Shown in pieces: positions 38,601-53,600 of a stretch of DNA of 64,000 bases; within the stretch, counting starts at the first letter, position 1, and every line of letters begins with the position of its first letter. The translations under genes and the position numbers were made by a program. A model generated the notes under the pieces. The model had not been told where the DNA came from. It saw only the letters and a list, made by a program, of their open reading frames with translations, and did no database searches. Source of the DNA: Lingula anatina. Taxonomy: Eukaryota; Brachiopoda; Lingulata; Lingulida; Lingulidae. The stretch is from NCBI RefSeq assembly GCF_001039355.2, contig NW_019775047.1:355865-419864 (forward strand), given 5' to 3'.

Positions 38601-41600
38601 CAAACTCAAGATGATGAAAAGAGACCCTAAGTGTAACTTCTCACCATAGTGTCAAAGCAAACCAGCAAAAACTAATATTTTTCCACAGAAAATTTAAATT
38701 TTCACAAAGTTTAGGCCCATTTTTACCTTGAAATATAGGGCAAAGGTCACATATATGGTCACATTCGAAATATCCACATGACTTTTGGTCAAACATCTAT
38801 TTTCAAGAAAAAAAAGCGAAACTGTTGGAAAAATGGCCTATCAAGCTTATGTTCAAACTCGACCTGTATTTTAGTAAAATTGAGCAGTCCTGTAAGTTTG
38901 AAGACAATAGGCCCATTGGTTTTCCTTGAAATGTGTTATCTGCATTATATAGTACAATATTTGATAAAAACAGTTTCCCTTTTAAAAAAATGTTTTATTA
39001 TGCTAATTTTCGAACTCGACCTGTATTTATGAATTCTCATCAATTCTGCAAGTTAAAAAAACAGGTCGAGACTTATGGTGTTATCTTTGAAAGTGCACGA
39101 TATGCCCGTACATAAAAAAGGCCAGCAGTGCTGTTCACGTGTACAGATGAAGGAAGAGACATCCTTTGTGTTATTTCAAAATGTTAACTACTGCAGGTGG
39201 ATAGGAAATGGAATAGAGAGATTTGCTTTAAAAAGATGTCTCATGTTCGTGAATTACTTACTAATTAAATGCCATAATACGGATTTATCGGGGCAAACAT
39301 ACAAAGAAAATGAATAATATATATAAAATATGAGTTTGTATTTTAAAGCAGAAAAAATTTAGGTACCTTTCGTCTTCGTCATCTGTATATTCTTCTGCAG
39401 GCGATATGTATGGGGATGTGTCCCCAATTTCCTGAAATGAAAGAAAAATGGCAATCTGTCATTCTTCAATTATCACTTGCTATTTTGAAGGAAATGAATG
39501 TCTGCATTCTCATTTACTTACTAAATCACTTCAGGATATGGCATCAGTTATCCCACAATTTGCCGTTCTAATCAATCGTCGTCTCTAACCTGAGTTTCAA
39601 AAATCGCCGCTCTTCTGCCGCGTCGGAGAATTGGCAAGGGTGTTTCGTGCGCATTTCGTGTTTCGTCTCCTTCATCACTTTCTTCTGACGTTGCAGCACT
39701 GCTTGAACGTGATGACTGAAAAGAACAAAACAAAACATCAATAACAAAAAAAAAAAAAAAAAAATGACCGACTTGTGAAAGTACGATTATGTTTAACATT
39801 TGTTACAAACTGCCAAAAGAACTAAGCAATGGCATAGATAAATGTTACCCTGTACTTAATGACTTAAGTGACCTTAATTATTGGAGAGTGATAGATTTTA
39901 CGCGGTTCACAATAATATTTGGCCAGTTCTACACTGCGAACACATTAGCTATAATACTATCGTTAACCGCGATGATAACACTAGGATAACACCTGAAATC
40001 AACGGTAACCAGCAACAGCAGCTGCGTGCAGTCCTTGCGGTGTAACGTGACAGAGATTCCCCCATGACAGAGAGTCTACCTCCCATTCATTTGTACAGGT
40101 AAGCCTCGCCCTAGATTTTGACCCACGTAGGTCAGACTAACCCTAACCATTATAACTATATGGACGGCGAACTTTCTGTTACACAGACCCTCAGTTTCGT
40201 AACACCGATACCACTGTCCAGTAAACACCGCAGGCAGCCGAACGCAGTAACCGTTATGCTACATGGAAATGGAAAAAGATGTGGTTTGCTCTATCTTTGG
40301 TCCGTGCATTCACGTTTGGTGGCTATAGAGATCGATAAGCCAATTTTTTGATTATTTTAATAAAATAAAAGCTCTCCCACTCTGGAGGGCAAGAGAAAGC
40401 TTGAGCAGTAGGGGTGTGCCATATATCGCATACATGTGTGGGAAATGAAGGAATTATATAAAACTCTACCCTTTAATTCGAACTCCATTTTGCCCCGTCA
40501 TAACAATGATAATTATTGCATGTATGTATACTACTGCAAGAGCTTGATATATTAAAGGGATAACAATTGTTCATTTTGGACAAAAAATTAATTTTCCTGG
40601 GGTAAAGGAAAATTTCCCCATACTTCCCAATGGTTAATGAATCCATTCCCACATTCCAAGTTAGTCCCTGTTTTTTAAGAGATTATTACAGAGTGTAGCC
40701 ATATATGGAGGACACGTGATGTGATGGCAAGCACAAATTCCAAAATAAATGCGTTAACTGCTGTTTTGGTGGTAAAATAGATTTTATTTTATTTCTGTCA
40801 GTTGATTGCAGTGTATTGATAGTGAAATATTGATATCTTGCGAACAGTTGTTATCCCTTTAAGTGAAAATCCATCAAGAGCGTCATTTTGCTTGACCTGT
40901 CCATGACTGATACAAAACATCCGGTGATCAACCAATCTATTTTCTGACGTTTTATTTGATCATCAAAGTTCAACATGAAGCTACCGCACCAGAATAGTCT
41001 TGGGATTTAAATCAAGCATATATTTTCCTTTCTACTGTAGGATGATACAAACATTAAACTGAGAAGTGTTGCAAATCAATTTAAATTCCCCTTCTCATCA
41101 AGAAAGGTAACGGCAAAACATTAAAGAGTATGCATCACTGTAAGCATCTGACTCCATTAGATATACTACATAGTTACGTGGATTCTGAGTTTGGTCCTCC
41201 ATTACTCACATTAACCAAGATGAGGATGTAAATCGGGCATCTAGTCATCACGCCCGGAGCACCGTAGTTTTGCATTTCATAAAACAATATTTTTTTACCT
41301 CGTCAAGCAAGTAACAACACGTAACATTCTTGAATGAAATCCAAAACTTTGAGTTACAACTAATAACAACAGACACCTATACGTCAAGGGCGGACCCAGG
41401 ATATCAGTCCGGGGATCAGAGAGGCGTCATCGCCTCCTGGGCATGTACCAACAATCTTGTTCAGTTTTACTTTTAAGTAGTCTAGATCGCGACCACAGCA
41501 CTATTTCCTGGTATCTTTTGGTAAGAACACAAAGAAATAGTGGACGAGTGCATTTAAAAGTATTTAGTTTTGGTATGTTATGGTCATTGCCTTAATAAAT

Positions 41601-44600
41601 GTCAAAATATGAACGTAACGTTATAGATCTAAGACGATTTTGAAATTCAAAAGAATTATTTCATATCGAACACCTGACTTTAAAGATTATCCAACACTCA
41701 TTCTCAACATATACAGGTAGGTCCATTTAACATTTTTCTCATTTTATTAAAAGTAAGCGAGTAGTAGTAGTGGTGTTGGTGATGGTCGTGGTAATAACAC
41801 TATTTTGGAGGACAAACGCATGGCAAATATATTTTCTTCACTCATTAATTTAATGTGTGGGTGTGTGTGTTTGTGTGTGACATTATACTCACAAAATGGA
41901 GAGAAATAGGAGTCACTCTTCAATCAATTTAACAAACCTATCGTACTACCACTGCCATATTGAAAAATTGATCAAGACCAAATATATATTATAAGATATG
42001 AATGCAAGTATCCAGTGTCGAACCAAACAGGCAAGCTGATTTACCTCAGCCTAAAACTATAACCGATCGTAGGCAGTACTTCCCCGTCCTGGTCGAAACG
42101 TGGATAGGGAAAACAACACTTGCACTTTTTACACCGTCAAACATTTATTGCGTTTTAATCTTCATCCTAGCCTCATTATAGATAACCCGGTGTTATGAAG
42201 ACACGGATCCGGGTGTTTTCGTGAAATAATTACATTTGTACGTGCTTCAGCTCATTAGATTCTTTTTCAATCATAATATTTTGCACAATTTTAATTTTCT
42301 AGTTTTGGATTTATTCAGTCATTCAACATGGCCCCGAAGGGAGGTCAGGTGCCTCTTGGACCATGGACATTTATAGGACCGACAGATGCACTGATCACTG
42401 TTTACATGCAACAAAATGAATATCAGCTTGATTATGGATATCCCTATTTTTGATGTAAGGGAGGTTTTTTATAGATGGAGAAGAGCAGGACCCGTCTCAG
42501 GTGACACCTTTCCCGTTCCACATATCTTCACTTTAACCTCTTTCCCCTGTTCCACCAATCTGCTAAGACAGATATGTTATAAAAGTATTGCCCTTCAATT
42601 TAGATGTATATTTACAGTTGGCATTTTTTTATTAGGCATGTACAGCCTAACGGTTTGTCCTAATCACAATACAACCGGTAAACAGTTCATAATTATAACA
42701 AAAAAAAGTTTGCCGAAATATGATTTACTTTTTGACGTACTGTATGTCACTAACCAGGTATGTTGCTTTCTGAGATCCCTTTTTCTGAGAAATGTTATTG
42801 CCCTTGTCTTGTTTCTGGCCATAAACAATCTACCACAATGTCACTATGGGTTACCTCACCTCTATTATGCGACTTCGTGTGGATGTTTTGGTGCTACGGC
42901 CGTTCGGAAGCCCAGGAACGTACACTGAGAAATAAATATTACATGTAGGAATAACGGCCATTTCTTATTTTGTACCTGCTGCTTTGTGGTATTCGAAATG
43001 TAGATTTCTAAGACTTCGCAGGAGTCATCTGCGAAACATAATTATAAATTGTTTTTTTGCTAGGGATATGGTTTCTTCTCTTGTGTATGAGCTGTAGTAC
43101 GAAAAGAAAAACAAGTCAAATCGTAAGTGAAAATCGAATATATGCAAAATGCTTCATTTTTTTTTGCAACAGGGTTATGAAAAATACTGTATAATTTTGT
43201 TCAGTTTTACTTTTAATGTAGTCTAGATCGAGAGCACTACACTATTTTTACTACTTTTATTTACTTATTTCTAAACACCAACAGGGTGGCTCTGTGTGGT
43301 TTGCCTTCTTTTTTTATTTTAAATGGCTCATTTTACATTAACTATGAAATTTTAGAATGCTTGTAAAGAAAATATATAATCTTAAAGTGTTTTCATTCAT
43401 AATCAGGAACAAATACAGCAGCAATATATTAATTATGTTATTATTTTCATTTACTGTAGCTCTCAGTCAACAGTCAACCACCTCAATTTTTTCAGGAGAT
43501 CTTTTTATTATGGATAATTTTAATCAATAGGAATTGATTTTCGATAACAGAGTTATTAGCCAAGGTAAACCGGAAAAATTATCAACAGAAGGGCAACCTT
43601 TCCATTATTATCAACGCTTTACCTGTATACCTCCTCTTAATTGCCTCTGATCATATTGCCCTTGGCTTTAACCTTGGCGTTCCTAACGTTTACTGGAAAC
43701 CTCCTAGTGAACAGGGAGGCTTGTGGCAATATATCACTGTCCTATTACTGAATGTGTGATGTTGTATACGGTACAAATAAATGCAGGGAGAATGCTTGTT
43801 TGGAGATTGAGACGTTCGTAATCAAATTTGCTTCGTTATCATTTAAGCACGTCTTTGGAAAATGTTCCATTATACAGTAATATTCCTTATCTTAGGCTTT
43901 TTAAGTCTACGAATTCAGTTATGTGCACTGTCAACGGAAGAATCGTCCTAATATCCCCATACATGCAGGTCTTGTACCAGTTCAAGGAATACATCATAGA
44001 TGCGTTAATCTAAATGTGAATTGAAAAAGGAGTCCATGGCTATAAAACAAGATTGAACTAAACATTCCACTTCGTCAGTGAATGAACATCACACATACGC
44101 GCCTTTAAATTTAAGCACTAGATAAACGCCGGAATATTAAGTGCTTTGTTGATCTGCAGTTTTAGGAAACTGTAAACACATCAATCATGATGATTGACAA
44201 ACGAAACTAAGTGGGTCGATTTTCCATCGTGATCCTCCTGCAGATGAAATATGTGTTCTTCTATCACTTGCAGTAACTGTGTCACTGTCAAGGAATCAGG
44301 TTCAATCAAATGTTGGGAGTCTTTTATCCCGGGAATATTACGACAATCCATATTTCAACAAAGGTAAACCAACTTAAAAGCACATGGTGTACATGTATCT
44401 ACGTCAGAATGTAGGGTTAAGTCGATCTCATGAACACGCTTCAAGTTACAGCTGATGAAATGCTGTCCTTAATATCAAACCTTTACAGAAGTGAAACATG
44501 ACCTCAATATATTATCTTTTAATGTCAAGTCCTACATCTGCTCCATACAAAGCTCTGAAAGGTATCATGCCTTATCTCAAGAAACGTACTACAATGTTTA

Positions 44601-47600
44601 ATCAAAATGTTCTTTGTAGCATATATGAAAAAACAAGCCGTTAGTTGCGGTTATTATCACTGAGCTTAGAAAAAATTAAGACAAAACTTTTATTGCTTTT
44701 TTTGGGGGGGAGGGGGGTATGCATGTTTTCATCTGATCGCTTCACTCATAGTTTTGCCGTTTTCAGTGATGTTTTTACACATTGGAGTTTTGTTACTCAT
44801 CAAATACAGCATATATTTGTGTATGGCTGTTTAACAGAAGCACTAATCTCAGCACCCCTTCTATCTGATACATCCGTCAATGCACACCCTCTACAGAGAC
44901 CCATATATCTTCATTCCGAGAGACAAGGGTTTGTCACTTCCCGGTAGAGCATCGAAATAAATCAAGTTAATAGGTTAAAACCACAACGACCTAATATTCT
45001 TTCTCAGTTCCTCGGAAAACAATTTGCAAATGATGTAAAATATCTGACATTGATTCAGTGGAAATATGTTTGTCAAAATTAAGCTTTTTGGGATTAATTG
45101 CCGTTGAATGACTATACTGCTTTCTTAAAACGTTTAAATTGCTAATATATAACAAAAACATCGAGTTGTGAGGTGGATGGTGCTCTAAGTCCCTTTTAGT
45201 GAAGCAAGTTACACTTTGAGAGAAAGACAACTAAATAGCCAGGATAATATACTTTTAAAATGGAGCCTCCCCGTTCAACGCGCCTTATTAATTAACTTTA
45301 CTGAACGGCAGGAAGATAACTTATTTACTTTCGCTATAATATACAACGGGAAAAAATCACAGACGGTCTGGTATCCTGGACGGGACTGGAGACGACAGTT
45401 GACTTGCTGAGAGCCACTCAGGACCGAGATGTGTGGAGAGACATGATCGCCAACGCTGAACAGCAGGGCACTGAATGATGATGATGATAATATACAATGT
45501 ACATCCATCCAAACGCCATTATTCGAGGGCATTTTCCTGCACAGATATGATGCTACCTTCTCGCAACTAATTAAAAAAACACCAACAAATCGATCATACA
45601 AAAGCAGCACATCCATCAACAACCATATAGTCATGTGCGGGCATCAGTGAAGAGACCAAAGCGATTAATTATTAAACTGAAATGTATTCGGACACATCTA
45701 CAATCTGCCTGTAATAATAACAAGGCACATGTCATCTTGCACTGAAATACCAAATTTGATTTAGCCGAGGAGAAATTCCACAAAAATTCAATGCGATCTG
45801 CCGTTATTTGAAACACCGAATAGGCTGGGCAATTGAACGTTTAATTTATGATGTATGTAAGCTGAAAAATAGAATGAAAAGTACTTTCAGTGCGTCAGTA
45901 TAAGTTTATGTCTCTGATGATATATCCTTTTGGCGAATATCTCCACAGTTTCAGGAAAAACTCAGGATTAAATGACAGATGAAACAACTATCGTGTCCTA
46001 GATTGAAATAACGGCACTTAGCTTGCCTTACATCAATTAATCCTCGTCACAGGTGGACGTGACGATATCAGACTCGCAGACAGTTACCTTGGGTCTAGTT
46101 ACATCTCAAACATAAACGCTATAATCGCAACAGGTGAAATGGATTTTTTCCCGATAATTATGACGCAGGTGCTTCGAACATTGACATATGATCTTTATTA
46201 ATACTGCTAATGTATGAGGTGCAGATACGTGAACAGCAACCCTATTCATTCCCAAGCCAAGTGGAACGCGGAGGCATTTTTAAAATTATAATCATTTCAA
46301 AATCAAATTCAGCATATACTTCACAAATCAATTTACTTTGCCAAGTATAGAAAATGTGGCATTAAGTACCAGTGGACTGTTAAACAATATATTAACCGCA
46401 TTTATAACATGTCACATTCACTTTCTGTCTTCGTAATTACTCTACTGCAGTCTCAAATCATTTCATAAGTTATCATTACTGCTGTTTGCTCGTCTTACAC
46501 AGTGCTGTTATGGAAGTGTTTGTCTTTTTAGGTAAATATTGATCAGTAGTTTCAAACAATTCCAATATTTGATCTAAAATCGTCCACAAAGTCTAAATAT
46601 AAATCCTGCAATATTAAAAAACACCATGGTTGCATCTTGCTAATATTTTTCAAAAGCGCGCTTATGTGCTTTTAAAACATTTGAAAATTAAGATTAATTA
46701 AAAAAACGCAAATTTCAATTGTTCCTGATTATTTAAATACTACACCACGTGCGTGTGCGTGTGTGCGTGTGCGTGTGTGTGTGAATCAGAACCATACCTC
46801 CATCTGCAACCTCTCCATCAGTAGCTCTCTCCAGCAAGACCAGTGCTCATTGACCATCACACGTTCTATGTACTCCTTTACACTGACTGGAGAACAGGGA
46901 GGCGAACTTAAGTCACAAAATCCGTATCTTTCCATTGGCACCATCATGGTCCCTTTTAGGCGTTCGTGTCACATTTTATTCCGTAAAGAATGTGTATATA
47001 TGCAAATTCACCGACAAACCCTTTGTCGATATTTGATCCTCAAGCATTCGTATTGTACCGGCTGTTACGTACCAATAAAGATTGTTCCAGGGAACATGAT
47101 GTCAGGGGTTACCTTCCGTGACTGAAATCCTCATTTAAAATTCTGTTAAATTTTAAAATCTGATGCTTGAAACTGTTGTTTATCGCTGGAGAACTGTATT
47201 GGTTTAATCTGAAAAGCAGAATCCTTGAATTGTGCAACAGCGTTGTTGATAAAGAGAGATATACGAACCATTCAGGCCTCGGTTTGTATTTATAAGCCAA
47301 TCAATGTCTTAGGGTGAAATACGACACGCGCCACTTATACAGTTAGTGTGGAGGATTTCATAATGATAAAGGCCTACTCAACCACTGTATACATGTATAT
47401 ATCATAAAATACATATTTCATTTCCTTAAAATATAAGGTAGGTATTGCATTACTACGGTGTTCCTTAGGAAAAAACAAAGCGAAATAAGGCTTTTGCTTT
47501 CACTATTAGACTGCAGAATCACGACATTAAATAGTCAAATATTCAGAAAGTGTATAATATTGCGGAGCAAACAAATCTACTACCTGAGAGATGTTTTGAT

Positions 47601-50600
47601 GAAACTTACCGATTGCAGTGACCTTAAATCAGACAATATTACAACCGCTTGCGCGTTCAGCTATCCGGTGGTGTCCTAGACACAAAGGACAAGTAGATAC
47701 AGTGTTTCGAAACTACTCCTCAAAGCTTTAATCAACACTTCTCTGAACCTATTTTAAATACCGATAATTGAAAAAGGCAAGATTACTTTTCCAGTTGCCA
47801 ATTAGCAGAAGCCAGTATTAGTAATTAGCGTATTTTTCTAGGTACATGCAGAGCATTAATACGAAAGCAGTTAGACCGATATGAGTGTCTGAACGACCTT
47901 ATCTACAGATCGGAAGATGGAGCTAAACTTATAATGACACATGATCCAATGCCGAATACAAACCAAGAGAATGAACGGAAGGGCCAAATACATGCATTCC
48001 TACTGCAATGATCATTTCAAACCTGTGTTAATTTACGGACACCGTCTCAAGGGTAAATATAAGTAATTTGTATATATTGATCATCGCGTTTATTTAATCA
48101 CCTTCAAGCTTTCGGTTCCATTAATCAGGATGTTGTTTATGATTATGTAAGCTAAACTTGGCAGCTAATTTTCTTCGTTTTGTCCAAAGCTCATTAATGT
48201 TTGTTAACTAGTGATTTAACTCATTGGAAAGAAACCCAAAGATATACTGTTGTCTCTACGCATAGTACAAATGACCTAAGAAATCAGTGTATGGGTTTAA
48301 CATATTGACTGTTGATTTAATAAAATGTCTTTTCGCCAATACATGTACCAAAGATTTATAAACGTGAACATGTACAGTATGATAGAGCTCAAGACTGATC
48401 GCAAGAAGGTGAAATACGCCCCTTACGTAAGACTATAAGTTAATAAACTATCTACTTTGACAAACTTCTGCCAAAACTTAAGGATACACAGAAAGTACAT
48501 GCAGCTACATGTATATCGCCAATATGAGGTTGATATTAGTAAATAAAGATACGCTGCTATTTCCCGCCCGCACTGCTATCCACGCTCTGCATCTACTTTG
48601 TGGCTGTCACACTGAGCTTAACCTAACGGGTACCGTACCGTATATAGTATGCCCATTGGATTTTTGGCTGGCCTAGTTTTTTCCTCATCTCACTACTGTA
48701 CCTCAAGTGACATGAAGACAAAATGTGTTTCTGTCTACCCTAACGCATTCGTCAAAGTGAAATGGTCGCATAACTACTCTCCAACTGATGCATTGCTGGT
48801 TCACAAAAGCAAATTTGTGGAATCAGCTATAAATCATACATGACCCTTATCCATCCGACATCATATACAATTTCTTACATCAATATCAGAAAGCGCACCA
48901 GTTTTACTACAGGAATGCGCATTATAATGACAATACTTCGTTCCAGGATATCTTGGCAAGTAAGATACCGGTACTTTCCAAAACAGCATTATTTTCAATT
49001 CAATTGTAAACGCGTGGTCGGGTTTATATTTAAAGGTTAATCCAAGTTAAATAAGGTATTTTACAAGACGAGGACGATACGATATCCACAAACTAAGTAT
49101 TTTATGTTGCATCGCGTCCTTCTTAATGCCCACTATACGCCCCCGAGAGCATAACTTACCACCTAATGATATACGTCTTCTGTCACTGATGCCCACTGAT
49201 AATAGCTTATGTTTCTGCTTAGGTTTATAAGTGCGACTTTTGTGCGTGTTTATCTTGACGCACTGGTTTTAATGTTTCACCTCAAAGATGATTTCCGACT
49301 ACCTTGCCTGTCAGTATATTCAAAAGAGCATCAGCGTTTTATTGTGACCTCGTTAGCACGTTTTTATCAAATACATGCTCATTTTCCTACTACGTCCTTC
49401 GCTGTTAGTTGGTAGCTTGTGGTTTGGTAGTAACTTTCAAATTCAAATCCAGCTACGTGTCAAATAAACGTAACACCGACTGCTAAGGATGATATATATT
49501 TTCTTGATGTGTTTACAGCTGTCGAGGTTTTGTTCGTTCAACCCGGGAATATCTTAATAAACATAAAGGTCAATGGTGAAAGCATCAGACGCATTCAAAT
49601 AAAGTTTTAATCAATTAGAAACTAACTAAATAGGCCTGGAAATAATGTCTGATATAAAAGCTTTGTCGACTGGGTAAAAATATCAATCTTCATCAAAATC
49701 GCTAAACTTTTTAAAGATAAAATTCACGAACGTCTTAAGCGTTCATCCAGACTGCATATCTTAGAAAGTATATGTATGAACTGTTTATACTAGTAGGTGG
49801 TTGCACTGTACCAAGACTTGCGTGTACTTGTAGTGTGCTGCACTTTGCCAAACATGCGTGTGCTAGTGGATGGTTGCACTGTTCGAGTATAACCATACTT
49901 TACTGACAGTCGCGCACATGTACCTGTACGTGTGACACATCCTGACAACAAAAGCCATGACTATGAAACCTAAAAATTATAACACCTTGATAATCGAAAA
50001 TATATTACTCCATGAATCCTTCGTGAACTGTTTGTTGTCATACATAAGAGTGTGCACTCCATATCGCGTGCAACTTACTGCACGTGGTTTGGAATACTTA
50101 AAATCATGTAACATACTTATTTCCTTTAACGGTGAAATTTCGTGTACTCACGCTTGTATACATGACATATATATATATACAAAATGGTATGATCTATCTC
50201 TGTACACTGGCATGCATTTACCTGTTCCACTGTATGTTCGGTTTCTCTCGTTTCCATCGGAATGCCACTGATATCACTTGCAGTTACTGAGTATAAACAG
50301 TGAAATGTCAGCAATGAACCCCAGGAATATCATGACACTTTGGGTTTTTAAACAACCTGTGCGGTATAATATGTCAGTAAACGAGGCTAAGTACAGTAAA
50401 CGTAAAGATCCATATGTAAAACGTTTCAGAATACAGAGAGACGTTCAGATATATGTTCCATTTAACTGTATACTATGTCACGATGATAGTTTCTTAAAAT
50501 AACATCTAAACTTAACACAGCAAAACTGATGAAATAAATACAACACAGAATTAGCTGAAAACGGTTTTGTCCAAGTTACTACGGGTACATATGGCACGGC

Positions 50601-53600
50601 AAGGAGAGGGTGGCTTTACAGGTATCTTATGGTATACTATTTCAAACGAGGATATTTCTTACCAGTAATCTTCAAACAAATAATCATAGGTCCGACAACG
50701 GGAGTTTCGTCGCGTTTTCAGCATAATGAATCTTAAATATAACTCATGTTAAAGCTAGTCTGTTTTCATGACTAGCAGCTGCAAAAAAGATCAATCTCTG
50801 TCGTCTTACTATCAAAAAAGATAATGCCGACACTTTTCAAGGTTGATGGTTCAGATTGTAATCCAAATTGGCCAGCAGCAAGGTAAATTCTGCCAAAAAT
50901 ATGGATACAACACAGAACTCATAATGACACATAAAAGATAAACGACTTACAAATTAAGTATTAAGTCATACACAAGAAGTTGGACGAGAAAGAGGTCCAA
51001 CTCTTTCTTCAGCATGTGAGACATGCAGTAAATGTTATATACCAGTGGTAAGAACTGGAATAGTGCTTTGCTAAGTATACCAATGACCTGAAAAACTTTT
51101 AATTTAAAGAATCTTTTGTTTTAGTGACATTTTCACTACTAAGCCTATGTGTAATCAAATGAATCTGCTAAACTTGTACGTTCTGCAAGCCCGACCTTAA
51201 AAAGTACGAGTACACTTGTACGATAGTGTTTTTAAGTCTATAGCCTTTGCCAGCTACCAGTACAATCATACATCATTACTAGCTTGGTGTTTAGGCAAGG
51301 ATTGACAGGCTTCGTCAGCAGGTTTGTAAATGCATATGATATTTCAACACCTAGGAAGCAAAACGCTTGCTCAGATCTTCTAACTGTGGGACACATCTCG
51401 CATGCAGTTGATAATTAATGTTCAAAGTTTTTGAAACATTTTTTACCGAGGTAAATGCTCCTGTGGGCCATTATTACATAGATCAATATCAATGTTTCTG
51501 TGAATAAGTGTCCCTGGATTCTGCACTTAGATACGTGCTTTGTAACATATATTTTTCACCTTACTTAAAAATCTGTTAAATCAAACAAGTTTATGGGACC
51601 ATTTCAAAATAACATATATGTTTGTTACCGTTAACAAGCCAGTATACAAATGCCGAGAGTCTTCCCGTCATAACCAGCGCTAATGTCCGTGGACTCTGTC
51701 TAACATTGCTCTACATAATTGTCCTAAAACATCCGTACCATTGATTCTGCATGACAATTGTTTTCATTTAGCAATTAGTAATGAGCCGCTGCTTGCAAAT
51801 TTTGTTAATGCTATACACAAAACCCAAATCAACACCTTGCTAACAAACTAACTTACTACCACATTAAGTACAGTGCCTCATCTAGCTATACGAATACCAC
51901 GGTAACCAAAGGAACATTAATGCAAGCAACTGATTGGTGAAAAAAGCCAAAGGGAATATTTCTGAACCTATTACTCCATCAATCATTGCAGACTATATTT
52001 ACATTTCAGACACGTTTTCCATTTCCACACTGCCAGCCCGTGTGAACTCTTATTATGTGGGCATGTTCGCCATTTTCAGTGGGCAAAGAATAGTTGAAGA
52101 TCACTTATTTCTTTCCGTTTTCCCGGCATTTCCAAAGTGTGATAATGCGGTGGACCTTGTGCTATACTGAGAATTGGAGAGGGGAAGTTTGTATAAAGGC
52201 ACATCACCCAGGGCAAGTTTAACATCCAGCCATCGGGTTAGACGCATCACTGACTCTCAGACGGACTATAATCAATACATTTTACTCATATCACGTATTA
52301 GAAAAAAACATATCTGTTAATCTTTAAATAAAATTGATTCGTTGCGTTTGAGCTGATTCAGCACCCTAAACGGTAATCGTACGGTGAACCGTTACCGGTA
52401 CTTTACACCATCGTAAGTATTAAATGGTTTTCAAATGACTGTGGTATAAGATTTTTGTTCAAAAAGCACCATAATATTACTTTAGTTTCAATTTGCGTTA
52501 TAAGTTTTGAAAACACGGACACCTTATATTGCGCATTAAGACAACGAACCAGTGAAATAAAGTCATTATGCACAAATAAACGCTGTAAAGATGCAGGTTT
52601 TTTCCATGAACATGCTGCCGTTTATTTCATGTTCTCCTATGAAGACAAAAAAGGATCTAATCGCAGGGATTCCCATCTATTGTTCTACGAACATGAGTAA
52701 CGCCAGTGCAAATGATGCATTCATATGATGCGTTCATATATAACATCAGTTTAGATTCATTCATTTAATCAATTAATTCATGTGTGTGTGTGTGGGGTGG
52801 TGTGTGTGTGTGTGTGTGTGTGAGCGTGTTCCACGTAGTCTCACTACTGCATCAGCTCTTCAAGCAGCGTATTTCTTAATTTACTGACCCCGGTTGCAAT
52901 CCGTGTTATCAATACCGCAGATTGATTTCGGTAACGGCTTTGCAGCTGTCAGAAAAGCAACCGAAACCCGTTTCTCTATTGATTAAACTGCATAATTTTC
53001 TCCTTTATGCGATAAATGGCAAGTTTCTGCTCAGGTTATCTTTGTGGATATGAATCTTACGCTGGGTATTCCAAATTTTTAAGGAGGTTAAAAAATTGTC
53101 ATACAAACAGAGTAGTAAAATTAAACATTACGTGTGTTTAAAATAAGCGATCACATAAATCAGTTACTTCAAACTATACATATGTAAACGTTTATGTATA
53201 AATATGTTTTTTCGTTTATCATGTAGATTTATTCAAAATTATTTTTAAAAAGGTGTTCTATACGAATGTTTATATCAGACTTTGTTCGTTGTTTGAATAG
53301 ACAAGCTACTTACAAGCTATTTATATGGACATTCGTATAAAACATCCACTGTATACCGGACACTCAAACAAACACATAATATCTATACCAATTTACGGAA
53401 TTCAGCAGGATGACCACTATAATATCTTCCGAATAACACCAGGGGTAAGCAAAAGCCGTCGAGAAAGACATTTAAATGAAGCATTTTGATCGTAACATCA
53501 TCTGTTAGGAATGTCACCGCCTGTTGTATGACAGGTAATTCATTGTCGTAAAGCCTAAATTCTCTCTCCTGGAGGACCTCTTACATTAGTAAACACAATA

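Noticed and set aside
41385-41425. hAT transposon end (GGGCGGACCCAGG)
   Set aside because: Only one end was found; no matching inverted end within the intron.
42329-42928. A 41-codon frame starting MAPKGGQVPLGPW and an overlapping 170-codon frame
   Set aside because: The first has a good start context but stops without a splice donor in frame. The second is the longest gap-free frame but is AT-rich, hydrophobic by composition and matches nothing. Transcript data could reopen this.
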